From Lumbricus rubellus (lineage: Eukaryota > Annelida > Clitellata > Crassiclitellata > Lumbricidae), in assembly GCA_945859605.1 (NCBI GenBank), contig OX243822.1, positions 20,100,399-20,164,398 of the forward strand: a stretch of 64,000 nt of DNA, read 5' to 3'. Below are positions 31,856 through 56,614 of this stretch, piece by piece. Every line of letters starts with the position of its first letter. Within the stretch, counting starts at the first letter, position 1. The position numbers and the translations under genes are program-made. The notes below the pieces were generated by a model. It made no database searches. It saw only the letters and a program-made list of their open reading frames with translations, and was not told where the DNA came from.

Positions 31856-31916
31856 CAACGCCATAGAAATTGTCATTGTTATCATTATTTATTATTATTG
31901 CCATGTTGATCCCAAC

Positions 31917-32169
31917 CTCCACTGAGGAGCACATTCTGAACCGTTGGATGCCAAACAACGAGACCGACTCTCCTCTGATGAGCGACGAGATCGACGACCG
32001 GTTCCTCGAGGTTCCTCAGAAGTCCTCCCTCCGGTATCTGCCACACCTTGACCGTGCAATCCTCTGACCCGCTTGCGATGATGTCATCGTTGTGTGGACA
32101 CCACTGGACATCCAGCACGGCGGCTTTGTGACCAACGACCAATGGAGCATCACGGTCAACACGACCCGT
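31917..32169 (-). CDS. Orphan coronin WD40 exon
   Basis: Coronins are WD40 actin-binding proteins that work with Arp2/3 and cofilin. This 253-nt exon has an acceptor (ttgtag) and a donor (GTTGGG) and encodes [47 protein letters not shown] and [18 protein letters not shown], which are diagnostic coronin propeller sequences. No upstream coronin exon is recognised between 32.2 and 37.3 kb and none downstream before BPTF at 28.6 kb. So only one exon of a roughly 450-residue protein is visible. It could be a live exon in a mis-joined contig, a duplicated exon, or a relic; the clean frame and splice sites argue against an old pseudogene. Confidence 0.8.
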
Positions 32170-32955
32170 CTACAAAGACAACACAAAATATGCACAGCAC
32201 TCAACGCCACACAGCACCATATGCTTCGGAATACATGTCACAGTTTCCTAAATGATGATTACAGGTGGCATTTTACATAAAGAAGTAAACCGACTAATGG
32301 TCTTAACAGCTAATTGCAGCTCTATCAGTCAATATATTATCCTCAGATGGTTTGAGCTTTGTTAGGTAGAGAGTCAACTACTTACCAGCATAGGCCCTAT
32401 AAATAGTTTTAAAACAATAGCATAGCAAAGGTTTTTGAAAACCAGCAAAGGTTTTAATCCTCAATTGCAAACTAACCAAAAACTACTATACCACAACATA
32501 CACCAAATACTGAATTTTTTCAAACTTGCATGTCATTTTAACTATAAAGGCTATTTGCATGTGCTGCTAATAATGGCCATAATTATATTTATGGCCATCA
32601 CCAGCCAAGACTACAATAAAACCACAACACAAACCAAAACATCCATTTTTTTTATTTCAACAACGCATAAAAGTTTATTTGAACAATTTAAAGGCTATTT
32701 ATCACCACCAACAGGACTAGTGCGCACATATGCTTGACTATCTGCACATAGGTTAATTGTCTCTGTCTGCAAGGGCCAGTCTCATCTGAGCAATGATCTT
32801 ACATTTAGGAAAAGATTTGTAAACCTTTTTTTGTTACAAAACAAAACATTTTGACTGATTGATTGATTGAAAGGAGATCTCAAGTCCCAATATCCACTGC
32901 CACTGGCCACCAATCACAAGACTGGTCAGTGGTCACCATCCTCTAAATGAGTTCC
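32170..32955. other. AT-rich stretch, nothing recognised
   Basis: Searched for the N-terminal coronin exons without success; no other gene seen. Confidence 0.4.
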
Positions 32956-32959
32956 ATCT

Positions 32960-33286
32960 TTTCTTGTAGACTGCTAATAGCACGTAATTGGAAAGATACC
33001 TGCGTAGGAGAAATAATGCAGTTCATTGGCTTGACATTTCTGATGGGTGTTGTTCACAAGCTATGGTCTTGATCGTGAACTTTGCATTGATGAATCCTTA
33101 TACTGCTTTGGAAGGGACGCTTGCTCTTCAAGCAATTTTTGCCTTTGAAGAGGTCAAGGTTTGGTATAAAGATTTACAAGCCATGCGAAAGCCAGACAGG
33201 TTACGTATACAGGTTCTGTGTGTACGCTGTTTGTGGCACATAGGTTCAAATTAATCTATTAGGGCCGCCGGCAGCGAAAGGGTTAA
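32960..33286 (+). pseudogene. piggyBac transposase relic with right terminus
   Basis: The plus strand encodes CVGEIMQFIGLTFLMGVVHK, then a frame change, ELCIDES, another frame change, and LWKGRLLFKQFLPLKRSRFG followed by IKIYKPCESQTGYVYRF. These match the conserved DES/WKGRLxFKQY and GYVxxF segments of PGBD-type piggyBac transposases. Internal deletions and shifts make it inactive. About 20 bp downstream, GCCGCCGGCAGCGAAAGGG then TTAA (33283-33286) looks like the element's right terminus and resembles the TIRs of the TTAA micro-MITEs. The left end was not located. Confidence 0.75.
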
Positions 33287-33299
33287 AGACATTAACTTT

Positions 33300-33400
33300 T
33301 TAGAGGTGCAATCAAACTAAAAATGACAGTCGTTGAACTAAAAATGACAGCAATTGAATTAGAAATGACAGTCACTGAATTAAAAATGACAGTCATTCAA
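33300..33400. repeat. four copies of AAAATGACAG minisatellite
   Basis: A roughly 24-bp unit (AACTAAAAATGACAGTCGTTG and variants) occurs four times in a row. Confidence 0.7.
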
Positions 33401-34721
33401 ACACTGACAAAACAGAATCAAAGAAAGAACATAATTTATAATTCTAAATGAGAGAAAATAGGCAATAAATATGAGTAAATAGCTCAAAAGTGAAGAAACC
33501 TTCGCATTGAAAACCAATTAGATGCATTAAAGCACCTTTTGATGCCTTGGGTCAGGTTGGGCATCGTTTCAGCGCTCTATTTTTACGATTTCTAGGACGG
33601 CCAAACTGTTTCCATGGGCAGGACACCAGTCTTCACGATTACCGGTTTTGCTAAGATATCACTCTGGGACTGAAACTGATTTATCTTAGTTCTTCCTAGT
33701 TATGCGTGACGACACCGTATAATAAAACAAACCTTGCCCTGCTTTAGTGAAAATCTGAGGAAATGCGAGTTGTAATAAAATTATTACATGAAATAAGCCA
33801 TTAATTTGCAACCAACTTGCACTCCGAGAGTCCCCTTGACAAAACCCAGCTTCGAAGACATCTACGACACTTATACAAATAATCGATTAAAGCGACATAA
33901 CGTAAACCAGACACGTGCACTTAATTCATGTTTTACCTTCTTCCTATCGTTCAGCTCTTTTAACATTTTTAGATTTATGACAGAATTCTGAATAGTTTTT
34001 TAGATAAACCATTTGCATTTTGCAATTGAATTTCCTGCGTATCAATTGTGATTGGCTAATAAGACTCACCTCTCATTTTTGATTGGATAGTCGTACACGC
34101 AGGGCCATCTATCATTGGCTACAGAAATGCGATCTAGATCAACGCCAACTGGCGAGTGTAAGTGATGCACTCGCCAGATGGCTATGACAGAAAGCGTCCT
34201 TTATTTGGCTGTGACAGGCAGGCACTGAAGTCTTCATCACCTCCGACAGTAAAAATGGCTTAATCTTTATACCCAAATGAACTCTAAATAGCTTTAATGG
34301 CCTTGTTTATGATGCTAATGCGATCTTTGTTGTCATTTCAAACTTTGAGTTCCATGCATAGGCTGCAACGCATCCAAAACTAGCTAGCTCGGGTTGTGCT
34401 TCAGGTTCCACTTTAGTCTTAGGGGCCTACTAGTCTTCATCAGCTACATTGACTTCCTGTCGAGTTCAAAATAGAAATAAAATTGGCTTGTTTAACCTGT
34501 AAATCCCTCGCCACCAACACGCCTTTGATCGTACATTCCTTCTCAATTTCTCATTGCCCGCGAATCCCGCGATCATCAAGCATGGGTCTTTTAGCCGAAC
34601 CTCGATGCAGAACGGTTATGGACTCGCGACGCCTCGCGTGCATTACATGCTCCAATCGTCGGTTCGTTTTTCAATTCCTCACCCAGTCACTGTTTTGTTG
34701 GCTCAGCTGAGTCAGCTCCAT
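33401..34721. other. gene-free stretch with small hairpin
   Basis: No gene recognised. CTGGCGAGTG..CACTCGCCAG at about 34149-34180 is a short inverted repeat. GC-rich sequence near 34500-34720 could be a promoter or 5' exon, but nothing supports a specific gene. Confidence 0.4.
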
Positions 34722-34808
34722 TTAACCCCTGTAGGAGCCGACCGGCTAATAATCGTATACAAAATCGACCATTAGGCCTATAATCGGGGTTGCCGCTGAA
34801 GGGATTAA
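34722..34808. mobile_element. 87-bp TTAA micro-MITE
   Basis: TTAACCCCTGTAGGAGCCG at the left and GCCGCTGAAGGGATTAA at the right form imperfect inverted ends bounded by TTAA, like the elements at 12746, 22506 and 42997. Confidence 0.55.
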
Positions 34809-35224
34809 TGACTGAGCCAGATTTCCAACCTCCTGCTGACTATAATAATTTGTGAGAAGACTATTTTAAGTCAGTATTCGGTCTGAAGAGCAGTCATAAT
34901 CACTGCGGTCGAGTAAGAGCCCAAGACATCGCCACTCGTCGACCATGTGGAGTTTTGGGGACTCTTAAAATATCGATTGTTTCCTTCCAAGCCTTAGGAC
35001 TAGAACGTACTGGACTATCTCTTGAAAGTAGTCTCAGCCACTTACAGAGACAAAGTAGGCCTACATTAGATGTGAAGGATTTGGGACGGTTTACGAATTG
35101 CGAGGCGTTTATTTGAGTACAGAAATAAGAGCTGCCAAAACCAGAAGTCATGTGTCAATCACCTGATAGACTACAGAAACCTAACTCCCGGGATAGAAAG
35201 AAGATATTATGACTATTTGCAGTG

Positions 35225-35500
35225 TTGTTGAAAGTATGAGCTAAATGTACTTAAGTAAAAGTAAAATGAATTTCAATTACTTAAGTCTTAAGTAAAAATA
35301 CTCATAACAAATTTTACTCAAGTAAAAAGTATCCTTGCAAATAATACTTTTAAAGTAAAAGTACTGAAATATGGGTAAAATTGTAATTTGTTGAAAATAA
35401 AAGTATTTCAGTTTTTGATACTTCATTACATGTGAAAGTAATCAAACTTTTACTTAAGTACAGAAACACGTTACTTTTACTTCGTTTTGTACAAAACTGC
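35225..35500. repeat. AAGTAAAAGTAC interspersed repeat
   Basis: Dense direct and inverted copies of AAGTAAAAGTA / TACTTTTACTT resemble a non-autonomous element type common in aquatic animals. Termini and target duplication were not resolved. Confidence 0.5.
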
Positions 35501-35848
35501 CTATTTGTTGGGTTGATCTTTCTGGCAGTAGTCCAAACCAAGACGGCCGTTAAAAATAAATGTTCAAATTGACCAATAACTTTGTCCTTCTCTTTACACA
35601 AAGTGAACAAATTCAGCGAGATCAGGCAGGCCACTTGAAATCGCCCTGCGGGCAGAGGACAAATATATAGTTGGACGAGAAGGAACACTATTAGTTATTA
35701 AGTAGGCCTAAGTAAACCATTTTATTCACAACATTGAAACTATCCGCCGGACACTATTCATCCCTCGTTTCCTCCTCCTCTTCTTTCTTCCTCCTGCACT
35801 TCGTTCTCCCATTCCCCATACGGGCCAATCTCTTTGTGGACTTCCCTG

Positions 35849-36103
35849 CTACTCATCCATCTTTGGATTGGACAGAGGAAGATCACGGATAGAGGCAGAG
35901 TTTGGCGCTAGTTTATCGAGCCTTCTAAGTGAATAACTGAAGACGAGCAGGTTAACAAGATTCCTCTGATCATTTAATTCTCGTTGATTAATTTCTCCGT
36001 TCAAACGCAAAACACGTAATTCCAGTTCAGTTAACCAGATGACAAAGAACAGGAAGAAGAAGCCGATGAAAGATGATAATGTGAACAACGAGAACATCAC
36101 CAA
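35849..36103 (-). CDS. Possible small membrane protein (hypothetical)
   Basis: An 84-codon minus-strand frame. Residues 4-26 are strongly hydrophobic (FSLFTLSSFIGFFFLFFVIW) and are followed by a charged, helix-favouring tail. I do not recognise the family. No splice or expression evidence is visible. It could be a chance frame in AT-rich DNA. Confidence 0.15.
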   Translation of the reverse strand: MVMFSLFTLSSFIGFFFLFFVIWLTELELRVLRLNGEINQRELNDQRNLVNLLVFSYSLRRLDKLAPNSASIRDLPLSNPKMDE

Positions 36104-37016
36104 AAGACTCCAAATGAAATGATTAATGAAATTAATTAATTAATTAATTTCTCCTCTATTAATTAATGCTTTGTCTCTGATTCTATTGACAGGGAAGAAC
36201 AGGAAATAAGATGCAATGACTAAAGCGAAAAATTCTCATAATCTCCACCATCAACGTAACATTCATACGTACACATGAACAGAATTATAGATAATCGTGT
36301 TTACATTGATTGACCTAATAGTAACAAAGCCATTGATCTATATTCGGAAAAGCAGGCTCTCATCTACTGGCACAGTCCATACAACATCACCTTTGAATTT
36401 TCAGCTTGTTGCAAGCAAGAAAAAATACTCCCACCACTTCTCACAGTTAATGGAAATGGTATGAACAGGGATCATTTACTCATCCACAGGATCCAATTCT
36501 TTTGTTAATCACTTGAGCTCACCTTCGGGCATACGACCATTCTATTATACCAATGTTCAATAACAAGAACGAACCACAGTAAAACGGCCATTTCTGACTA
36601 AAAGTCAAAGCCTTAATGAAAGACCCACATTTAAAAAACCCATGATTAATGGAAGACCCACACCAAATAAAAGACAAATTCTTAATTAATAGAAGACCAA
36701 CACATAAAAAGATCTATTCTTACTTAGTCAGCCCTTACTAAAAGACCCATGCTTGATAAAAAAAAGACCTACCCATAAAAGACCCATACTTTAGAAAGAC
36801 ACCCTTAAAAAGGCGCAAATTAAATTCCTACCCGACAATGCACAGCCCTGAGCAACAAAAATGCTTTTCCGTAACAATAAGTTCCAATCTAGCTGATCAC
36901 AGTCAGAATGTCCTTGCACCACAGAGGAAGGGTAGACTGGGCCGATGCGCCACACTTCAAATACAAACCAGACGGTACCACTGGAGGTTAGAGCATACAA
37001 CCCCCCATATTGCATC
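36104..37016. other. spacer downstream of HIPK, nothing recognised
   Basis: AT-rich with repeated AAAAGACCCA words near 36600-36800. Part may be HIPK 3' UTR. Confidence 0.4.
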
Positions 37017-37125
37017 TCTTTGTCTGTCTGTCTCTCTTTTTAACTACCTGTCTGTCTGTCAATATCTCTTTTTCTCTATCTCTCTGTCTGTTTGTCTCTC
37101 CCTTCGTCTCTCTGTCTCTGTCTGT
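37017..37125. repeat. CTGT-type microsatellite
   Basis: TGTCTGTCTGTCTC-type tetranucleotide tract downstream of the HIPK stop codon. Confidence 0.85.
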
Positions 37126-37368
37126 GCATAAAATACGTAGACTCTGTTAAATCATTGACAGACCGTTGCAACTATAAAGTTCACTGATCTAAATTAAAAA
37201 ACAGAGGAGTTCTTCTCTAAAACGGAAAGATGAAGAAGAAGTCTTTGGAAAGCTTGACAACATGATACATTGCATCTAAAAAAGTCAACTACGAATTTGA
37301 CACAAAGCGTCTCAGCTATCTATCGACTCAGCGGCCGCTCGACTCGCGCCGGACTCCGACGTTGCGGC

Positions 37369-50790
<13,422 letters not shown>

Positions 50791-50864
50791 TTATAGTGCT
50801 CCTTCAACATTTCTACTCAGAGGTACGACTGACTATAGCCCGGACACTGAATTAATATGTATGA

Positions 50865-51092
50865 GTATTTGGTATAGCAAACCTTCAAGATTTCTACTCA
50901 GAGGCACTCATGGCAATAGCAAGGACACAGAATCAGAGTTTCACTCCATTTCACTCCAAAGTGCAAGATCAATTGCAAGCGAAGACTTGCTCAGGGTCCC
51001 CATGCAGTGGCATGAGATGGATTCTAACTTGCAACCATTCGGCTCCACGGCATCGAGCATACCCCCTACACTAACGCGCCACACAGAGTAAT
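50865..51092 (-). mobile_element. tRNA-derived SINE (family A)
   Basis: In the minus direction: GGCGCGTTAGTGTAGGGGGT, a degraded B box, GGGGACCCTGAGCAAGTCTTC, and GAGTGCCTCTGAGTAGAAATCTTGAAG. A tail-only copy abuts at about 50790-50840. Confidence 0.7.
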
Positions 51093-52854
51093 AAATATAA
51101 TCTAAACGTGCAACACAGCACAGTAAAAATATATAAACACTTAGACATAAACAAAGAGACCCAGCAATGGGATGGATGTCGACTCATTTCACTTCAGCAG
51201 GTGGTACTATCATAGCACTAAACACGTTAAACACATAACACATTTGCAAAAATCTTTGTAAACATCTTAGGAAGGGCAAACATCCAATTTCTAATCTTGG
51301 AGCAGAATGGCCAAATATATCGGCCAGGACTCAGATGGATTGATATCAGTTCACAGATTTTGAGATAAAAAATTATCTTAGCTTCATTAATTATAGGTCT
51401 AACAATTTCACCATCACAGTAAGTTGCATCGGTATCTGTCAATAAGGATGATGAAACAACAAATAGAATGACAATTGCAGAAAAATAACTAGGGGTCAGA
51501 CTATGATCCTCGTGGAGTTTGGGTGTGCAAAGAAGATCTTACTGAGGGGTCCTAAGAAAAACTGCTATGCTTGCGTTCTCGGGGCATAAATTTTCGGCTA
51601 ATATCTAATGTCTTTTGGTAAGTAACAGACATGCTGCGATTGGGCAATCTAAATAACATGTGGACTTTGTATACATTAAAGACCAATTACCGCCTGTTCT
51701 TTCTGCTGTAGATGCACAGGTAGACCTAGAACACTATCTATAGAATGTATTTGAGACAAATGAGATTTGCATAGATGCGCTCCATGTTAACTATTGAATA
51801 TTTTCAAAGTGAAAAGTTATTGCATACTCTAGGTGGTGCAATGTTCTCCCTGCCAGCTCCTTACAAGGGAAGCGTCCAAGCTGAGCGGCTAGATTTGACC
51901 ATGTTCCAAATGCAGAAAGAAGCAGTCAGCGCTGAAGGATGGTTTCCTCAAGGTGTCTAAAAAAGGCATATCACAAACCCTAACCCTAACCCTAACCGAC
52001 CCTCATGAAGCCAAACCTGTCCCTAGCCAACCTCACGACCCCCAATACATAATACGCCCTATCAAACACTACCCTCTTGGTACATACAGTCTGTTCTTAT
52101 TTTAGGTCGAGCCATTACACCGCCGTATAGATACTATACCCAGATACCCAGATACTATATGTATGTAAACCGAATGACTAGGGGTCGAACCCCTTCCACC
52201 CCGTATTTCTCACCCTACCTAGAGTGGTGGATCAATTGGAAAGCTAAGAGGACAGTTTGCCCATTTTGGAACGCGATCCCTTGTTGACTTGGACGCTATA
52301 ACCTGGCGCATCAGAAGTCAGAACCTAATTCTGGACAGTATACAATACATGGTCCAGTAAAGCGCCATGTCTGCCGCGTTTTCTGGGTTAATGCGCAGAT
52401 CGACTGCAACGTTGAAATATCTAGATCTATCCAAGGAAACAATGAATTTATAAATTACATTGTTGTCGAGAACGTAAAATTTTAAGACGTAAAAGCAGGT
52501 CATTGCGCTCTTTCATCATTCAATCAAGCCTATCGTTAATCAACTCTCGACAAATTAAACCCAAATTTAACCCGAAAATAAGACATGAAGTTCAGAAACT
52601 ATGAAAGAACTACATAGAATTTTATATACGCCGTCGATTAGACCGGCCGTTGTCAATTTTTCGCGTCAGTAAACGCGTAGAAATGAGAACGAATTTAACC
52701 TTTCGTAGAAGACCGATTACACGATTTCCACCATTACGGCTCCTGAGCCGCAAATAAGTCACCAGACGAGAGCGAACAACGGCTTATCAACCGCAACTCA
52801 CTTCGTCTTTTCGCAGGTGCTCGCCATCTTTGTTCATGGCGTCCAGCGCTTGTG
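51093..52854. other. upstream region of HIPK; no gene recognised
   Basis: HIPK 5' UTR exon(s) and promoter may lie here but I could not place them. Three exact TAACCC telomere-type units occur at about 51977-51999. GC-rich sequence near 52730-52860 (CTTCGTCTTTTCGCAGGTGCTCG) is the likeliest promoter area. Confidence 0.35.
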
Positions 52855-53042
52855 GCGACAACCACTTGCTCGTATAACTTCTCCTGTTTTCATAAGCTAT
52901 TTTTAGCTCAACCAATCACGCTTCGAGAAAATGCTACCAATCACAGAAGACAATACGCCATTTGCTTGCTAAGTGTTACGAGTCCGTAGTAACCGTACTC
53001 ACGTCTTCTTTACGATTTTAAAAGTTGTTTTGTTAGCTAATC

Positions 53043-53961
53043 ATGCCACTAGATGCGACAATGACTGCACGCGAGAGACTTCGCAGTTTGTTAATTGATC
53101 GGATGCATCAAGAAGTTGTTACATCTTTTCCGGTGAGTTTCTGACTGAAATATAATGATTTTTATGCGGTAGCGACAGCGCCCTATATAAACAATATGAA
53201 CACTCGAGACTTGGAGAAGACGGTCGGACGGTCCTATGGGGGTACGCATCTGGGGTATGCAGGTGATAGGCCGCAGCGCTCTATCTTAGGGCATTCGTTC
53301 ACAACCATATTGTGGGTGTGGTGGTGGTGGTGGTGGGTGTGGTGGTACCACCACCACCACCACACCCCCACCACCATTACCACCACCACCACACCCACCA
53401 CCACCATTATCACCACCACCATAGCATTACCACACCCAACACCACCACCACCATTACCACCACACCCACCACCACCACCATTACCACCACCACCATTACC
53501 ACACCCACCACCACCACGACCACCACCACCACATCACAAAGTAGTCATCGGCGAACATATCTGGATTTGAGTGTGAAATAATTTAACACCGCCGTTGACA
53601 GGATTGCCCATGTATTGTTTTGTATACATGCAGGCACGGAGTCTTCAGGATTACCAAACCAACTTCGCAGAAGTACAATAAATGACAACCAGGCAATTAC
53701 ACAGTAAAATGTATTTGAAGTACAAATTACTTTGAGCATCAAAGTACAAATTACAATTGTAATTTACATTATTTAAATTCAATGACTCTATTATATTATT
53801 GCCCATCCCTGCCATCAGCTAAGATAATATTCAAGCCAGTAAATTGCTCCTTGCTGGTTGACTGATGTAGGAAATCATTGGGGGGGGGGCGGCGGTAGAG
53901 TATTGGTTAACACGCTGGCAGGAGTGCGAGAGGTAACAGGTTCGAGCCCCGTTGGAAAATA

Positions 53962-54012
<51 letters not shown>

Positions 54013-56614
54013 GTCACGATCATTAATAAAGTGCATCATTCTGTCATCAGTTTTCCACTGACAATATTTTTTGAGACAGTGTTATTCTTAAACAGCCTGC
54101 TGTAGTCATGCGATGTGCTTCTGTTTGTGTTACGGGCAGATTTGCTGTGTTGTCAATTTGCAGGCAAGCGAAATAAATATTCAAACAACGGGGACAATAC
54201 AGCAGAACGAGAAAGACATGGATGAGTGTTCAGATGCTGAAGCTCCAACTAAAAAAAGAAAAATGAACACAAACACCCTGAAGTGTTCAATCATCAGCTG
54301 TGAAGAAAGTTTCTGTAAGATGCGAGAGGTCATCAATCATTTAAATGAAGCACATCATCAGAACCTGGAAGCACAGCATTTGATCTTTTCTACCGAAGCT
54401 GAATTCGATGAGTGGATCCGTAACGTTGAAAGAAGTGCGCCGTGCAACTTTCTTCGATTATATGTAAAAAACCGGTCATCTGCAGTGCATGAGTATTACT
54501 ACTGTAACAGAAGTGGCAGCAACCGCCAGACAATCACAGGACCACGTAAGCGGCATTTGAAAGTGCAAGGCTACAATAAGATCAACAGGACGTGTCCAGC
54601 ACACATAATCAAGCATGTCAGACACGATGAAATATCAGTTGAATACTATGCAACACACTTGTGTTACACGGACGCACATACACAGTTGGGTCATGTGAGG
54701 CTGTCGGTAGCAGATCGGGAGTGGCTTGCTGGGAAGCTGGCACTGCAGATACCGTTGGAAGCAATCTTGAGAGACGTTCGCAACACTCTGGATGGGCAGC
54801 TGACACGATTGCACATTGTTACAAGACAGGACCTCGTAAATATAGAAAAGGCATACCATTTGAATAAACCTGAACGACGACACCAAGATGACGCCACAAG
54901 TGTTGCAGCATTTGTGCACAGCTACGACGGCAAGCTCAATTCGCCAATACTTGCGTTCAAGCCACAAGGTGCAGAACACTTCGAAATCTTGCCAGAAGGA
55001 TTAGATGCTTCGCTGGCAAGCGAAGACTTCTTTTTCGCCATGATGGATGGGTCCCAATGCCACATGCTGGAGCAACACGGAAATGGACCTATGAGTGTCG
55101 TGTGTGTCGATTCTACACACGGCACAAATAGTTATGACTTTCAACTAACAACTGTCATGGTGCTGGACAACAACCGTCAAGGGTTTCCCGTCGCATTCCT
55201 CTATTCTAACAAGGTGACTGAGGAGACTTTTAAGATTTTCTTTCAGTCTTTAAAAGTCAAATGCGATGTCATCAGGTGCAATGCCTTCATGTCGGACATG
55301 GCACCACAGTTCTACAATGCATGGCAGGTTGTGATGGGTGGGTGCCAGCACAGGCTTTACTGCGCATGGCACGTCGATAAGAGCTTCAGAGAAAACTCTC
55401 GCCGATTGATCAAAGACAGCGAGAAGGTTGTGTTCATTTACAAGGGCCTTCGGACTTTGATGGACGAAACGGATGCTCTCACCTTCGATTCATTGTTACA
55501 AAAATTTGTTGAGCAGCTTCGAAATGATGCAGACTTGTCTGCATTTTCGAAATTCTTCGAAGCCCATTATGCCACATGTGTTGACAGATGGGCATATAGT
55601 TACCGCTCAAGATGTGGGGTCAATACAAATATGCATTTGGAGAGGATGCACGGAATTCTGAAGCACACATACTTAAACGGGAAAAAGAACAAGAGACTGG
55701 ATAGCGCAATTGCTTCACTCATGTGTCTTGTATACGACAAGCAATTTGACCGACTGACCAGTATCTGCAAGGGCAAGTACACGAAGAAATTGTCCGAGCT
55801 GCGGAAAAGACATGCAACTGGAATCGCAATGAAGTCCATCAGCTGCGAAATGATCCCTGGCAAGGAATGGTGCGTCCGATCTGAGTCTGAGGAAACAGAC
55901 TACTACACAGTGCGTCTGGCCAACAAAGATTGTGACTGTAACATCATGTGCAACGACTGTGTAGCGTGCATTCACAGATATTCCTGCAACTGTCCTGACA
56001 ACCAGACATTCTTCAACATGTGCAAACATATCCATTACATAGGTATGTTGAATGTACGTATGAATCATGAGACAACAGAGCCAGCAGTGCTGCAGAATTC
56101 TGGAGATTCGGATAGTGGTGACAGCGGCCAATTCTACATCGGCTCCACTGACAGTATACATCTTCGTCATGAGTGTGAAGCAGCAGCCCACATAAACCAA
56201 CTGTCATGTCCAACGTCAAAGCTGCAGGAAAGACTGAAACAGTTCGAGGAGCATCTGCTGGAGACTTCGCTGTTTGTTAAGTCATCGACAAGTGTTGAAG
56301 AGGTGGATGTTGCCGACGCTACATTGTGTAGCATCAGGCCGAAAGTGACCGCAGTTCGTGCTGGTAGAGCAATGACGACTTCAGCCAGCTTAGTGCCAAC
56401 TGCTGACAGCTGTAAAGAGCCACACAACAAAAGCATCATAAGGCAGAGGAGGTTCTTCTCGACGAAACGTCGAATGCCAGCTGCCTCCTCCAGCAGTACT
56501 TTAACAAAGCCAACAATTGTCGAGCGGAAACAGATTCAGCTTGAGCTGCTGAAAACAAGCCTCCTAGAAGAAACCATTGCAGATGTGCTTTATGTTAATG
56601 AAGTGCAAAATTAA
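53043..56614 (+). CDS. MULE transposase (C2H2, DDE, SWIM zinc finger)
   Basis: Exon 1 53043-53132 (30 codons, ending TTTCCG|GTGAGT) and exon 2 54164-56614 (acceptor ttgcag|GCAAGC) join in phase 0 to about 846 residues. An unspliced reading would instead start at 54113. The protein would cut and paste the element through its TIRs. Domains in spliced numbering: a C2H2-like finger (about 71-95), a FLYWCH-like Cys/His region (about 130-215), and an RNase H-like catalytic core with D346 in VCVDSTHGTN, D408 in FMSDMAPQF, the MULE CxxH (CAWH, 430-433) and E523 in NMHLERMHG. A SWIM finger CxC...CxH follows (CNCPDNQTFFNMCKH, about 638-652). No stop or shift interrupts it. A poly(A) signal AATAAA lies at 57584-57589. 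Domesticated ZSWIM-type genes are related, but TIRs and TSD show this copy is a transposon. Confidence 0.92.
53311..53530. repeat. (TGG)n switching to (CCA)n microsatellite
   Basis: A TGG tract at 53311-53346 changes into a CCA tract at 53347-53530 at a GGTACC centre, so the two halves can pair. It lies in the intron of the MULE transposase gene. Confidence 0.9.
53880..54012 (+). mobile_element. tRNA-derived SINE with (ATT)n tail
   Basis: GGTAGAGTATTGGTTAACACGC (A-box region), GGTTCGAGCCCC (B box), then (ATT)n at 53962-54011. It is short and in the MULE intron; ATCATT on each side may be its target duplication. Confidence 0.75.

Noticed and set aside
34900..35151. 83-residue minus frame near 35 kb as a coronin or other exon
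   Set aside because: No match to coronin sequence and no splice sites in the right phase.
53880..54012. A true tRNA gene
   Set aside because: Only A/B-box-like parts are present, no clover-leaf acceptor stem closes, and the (ATT)n tail marks a SINE.
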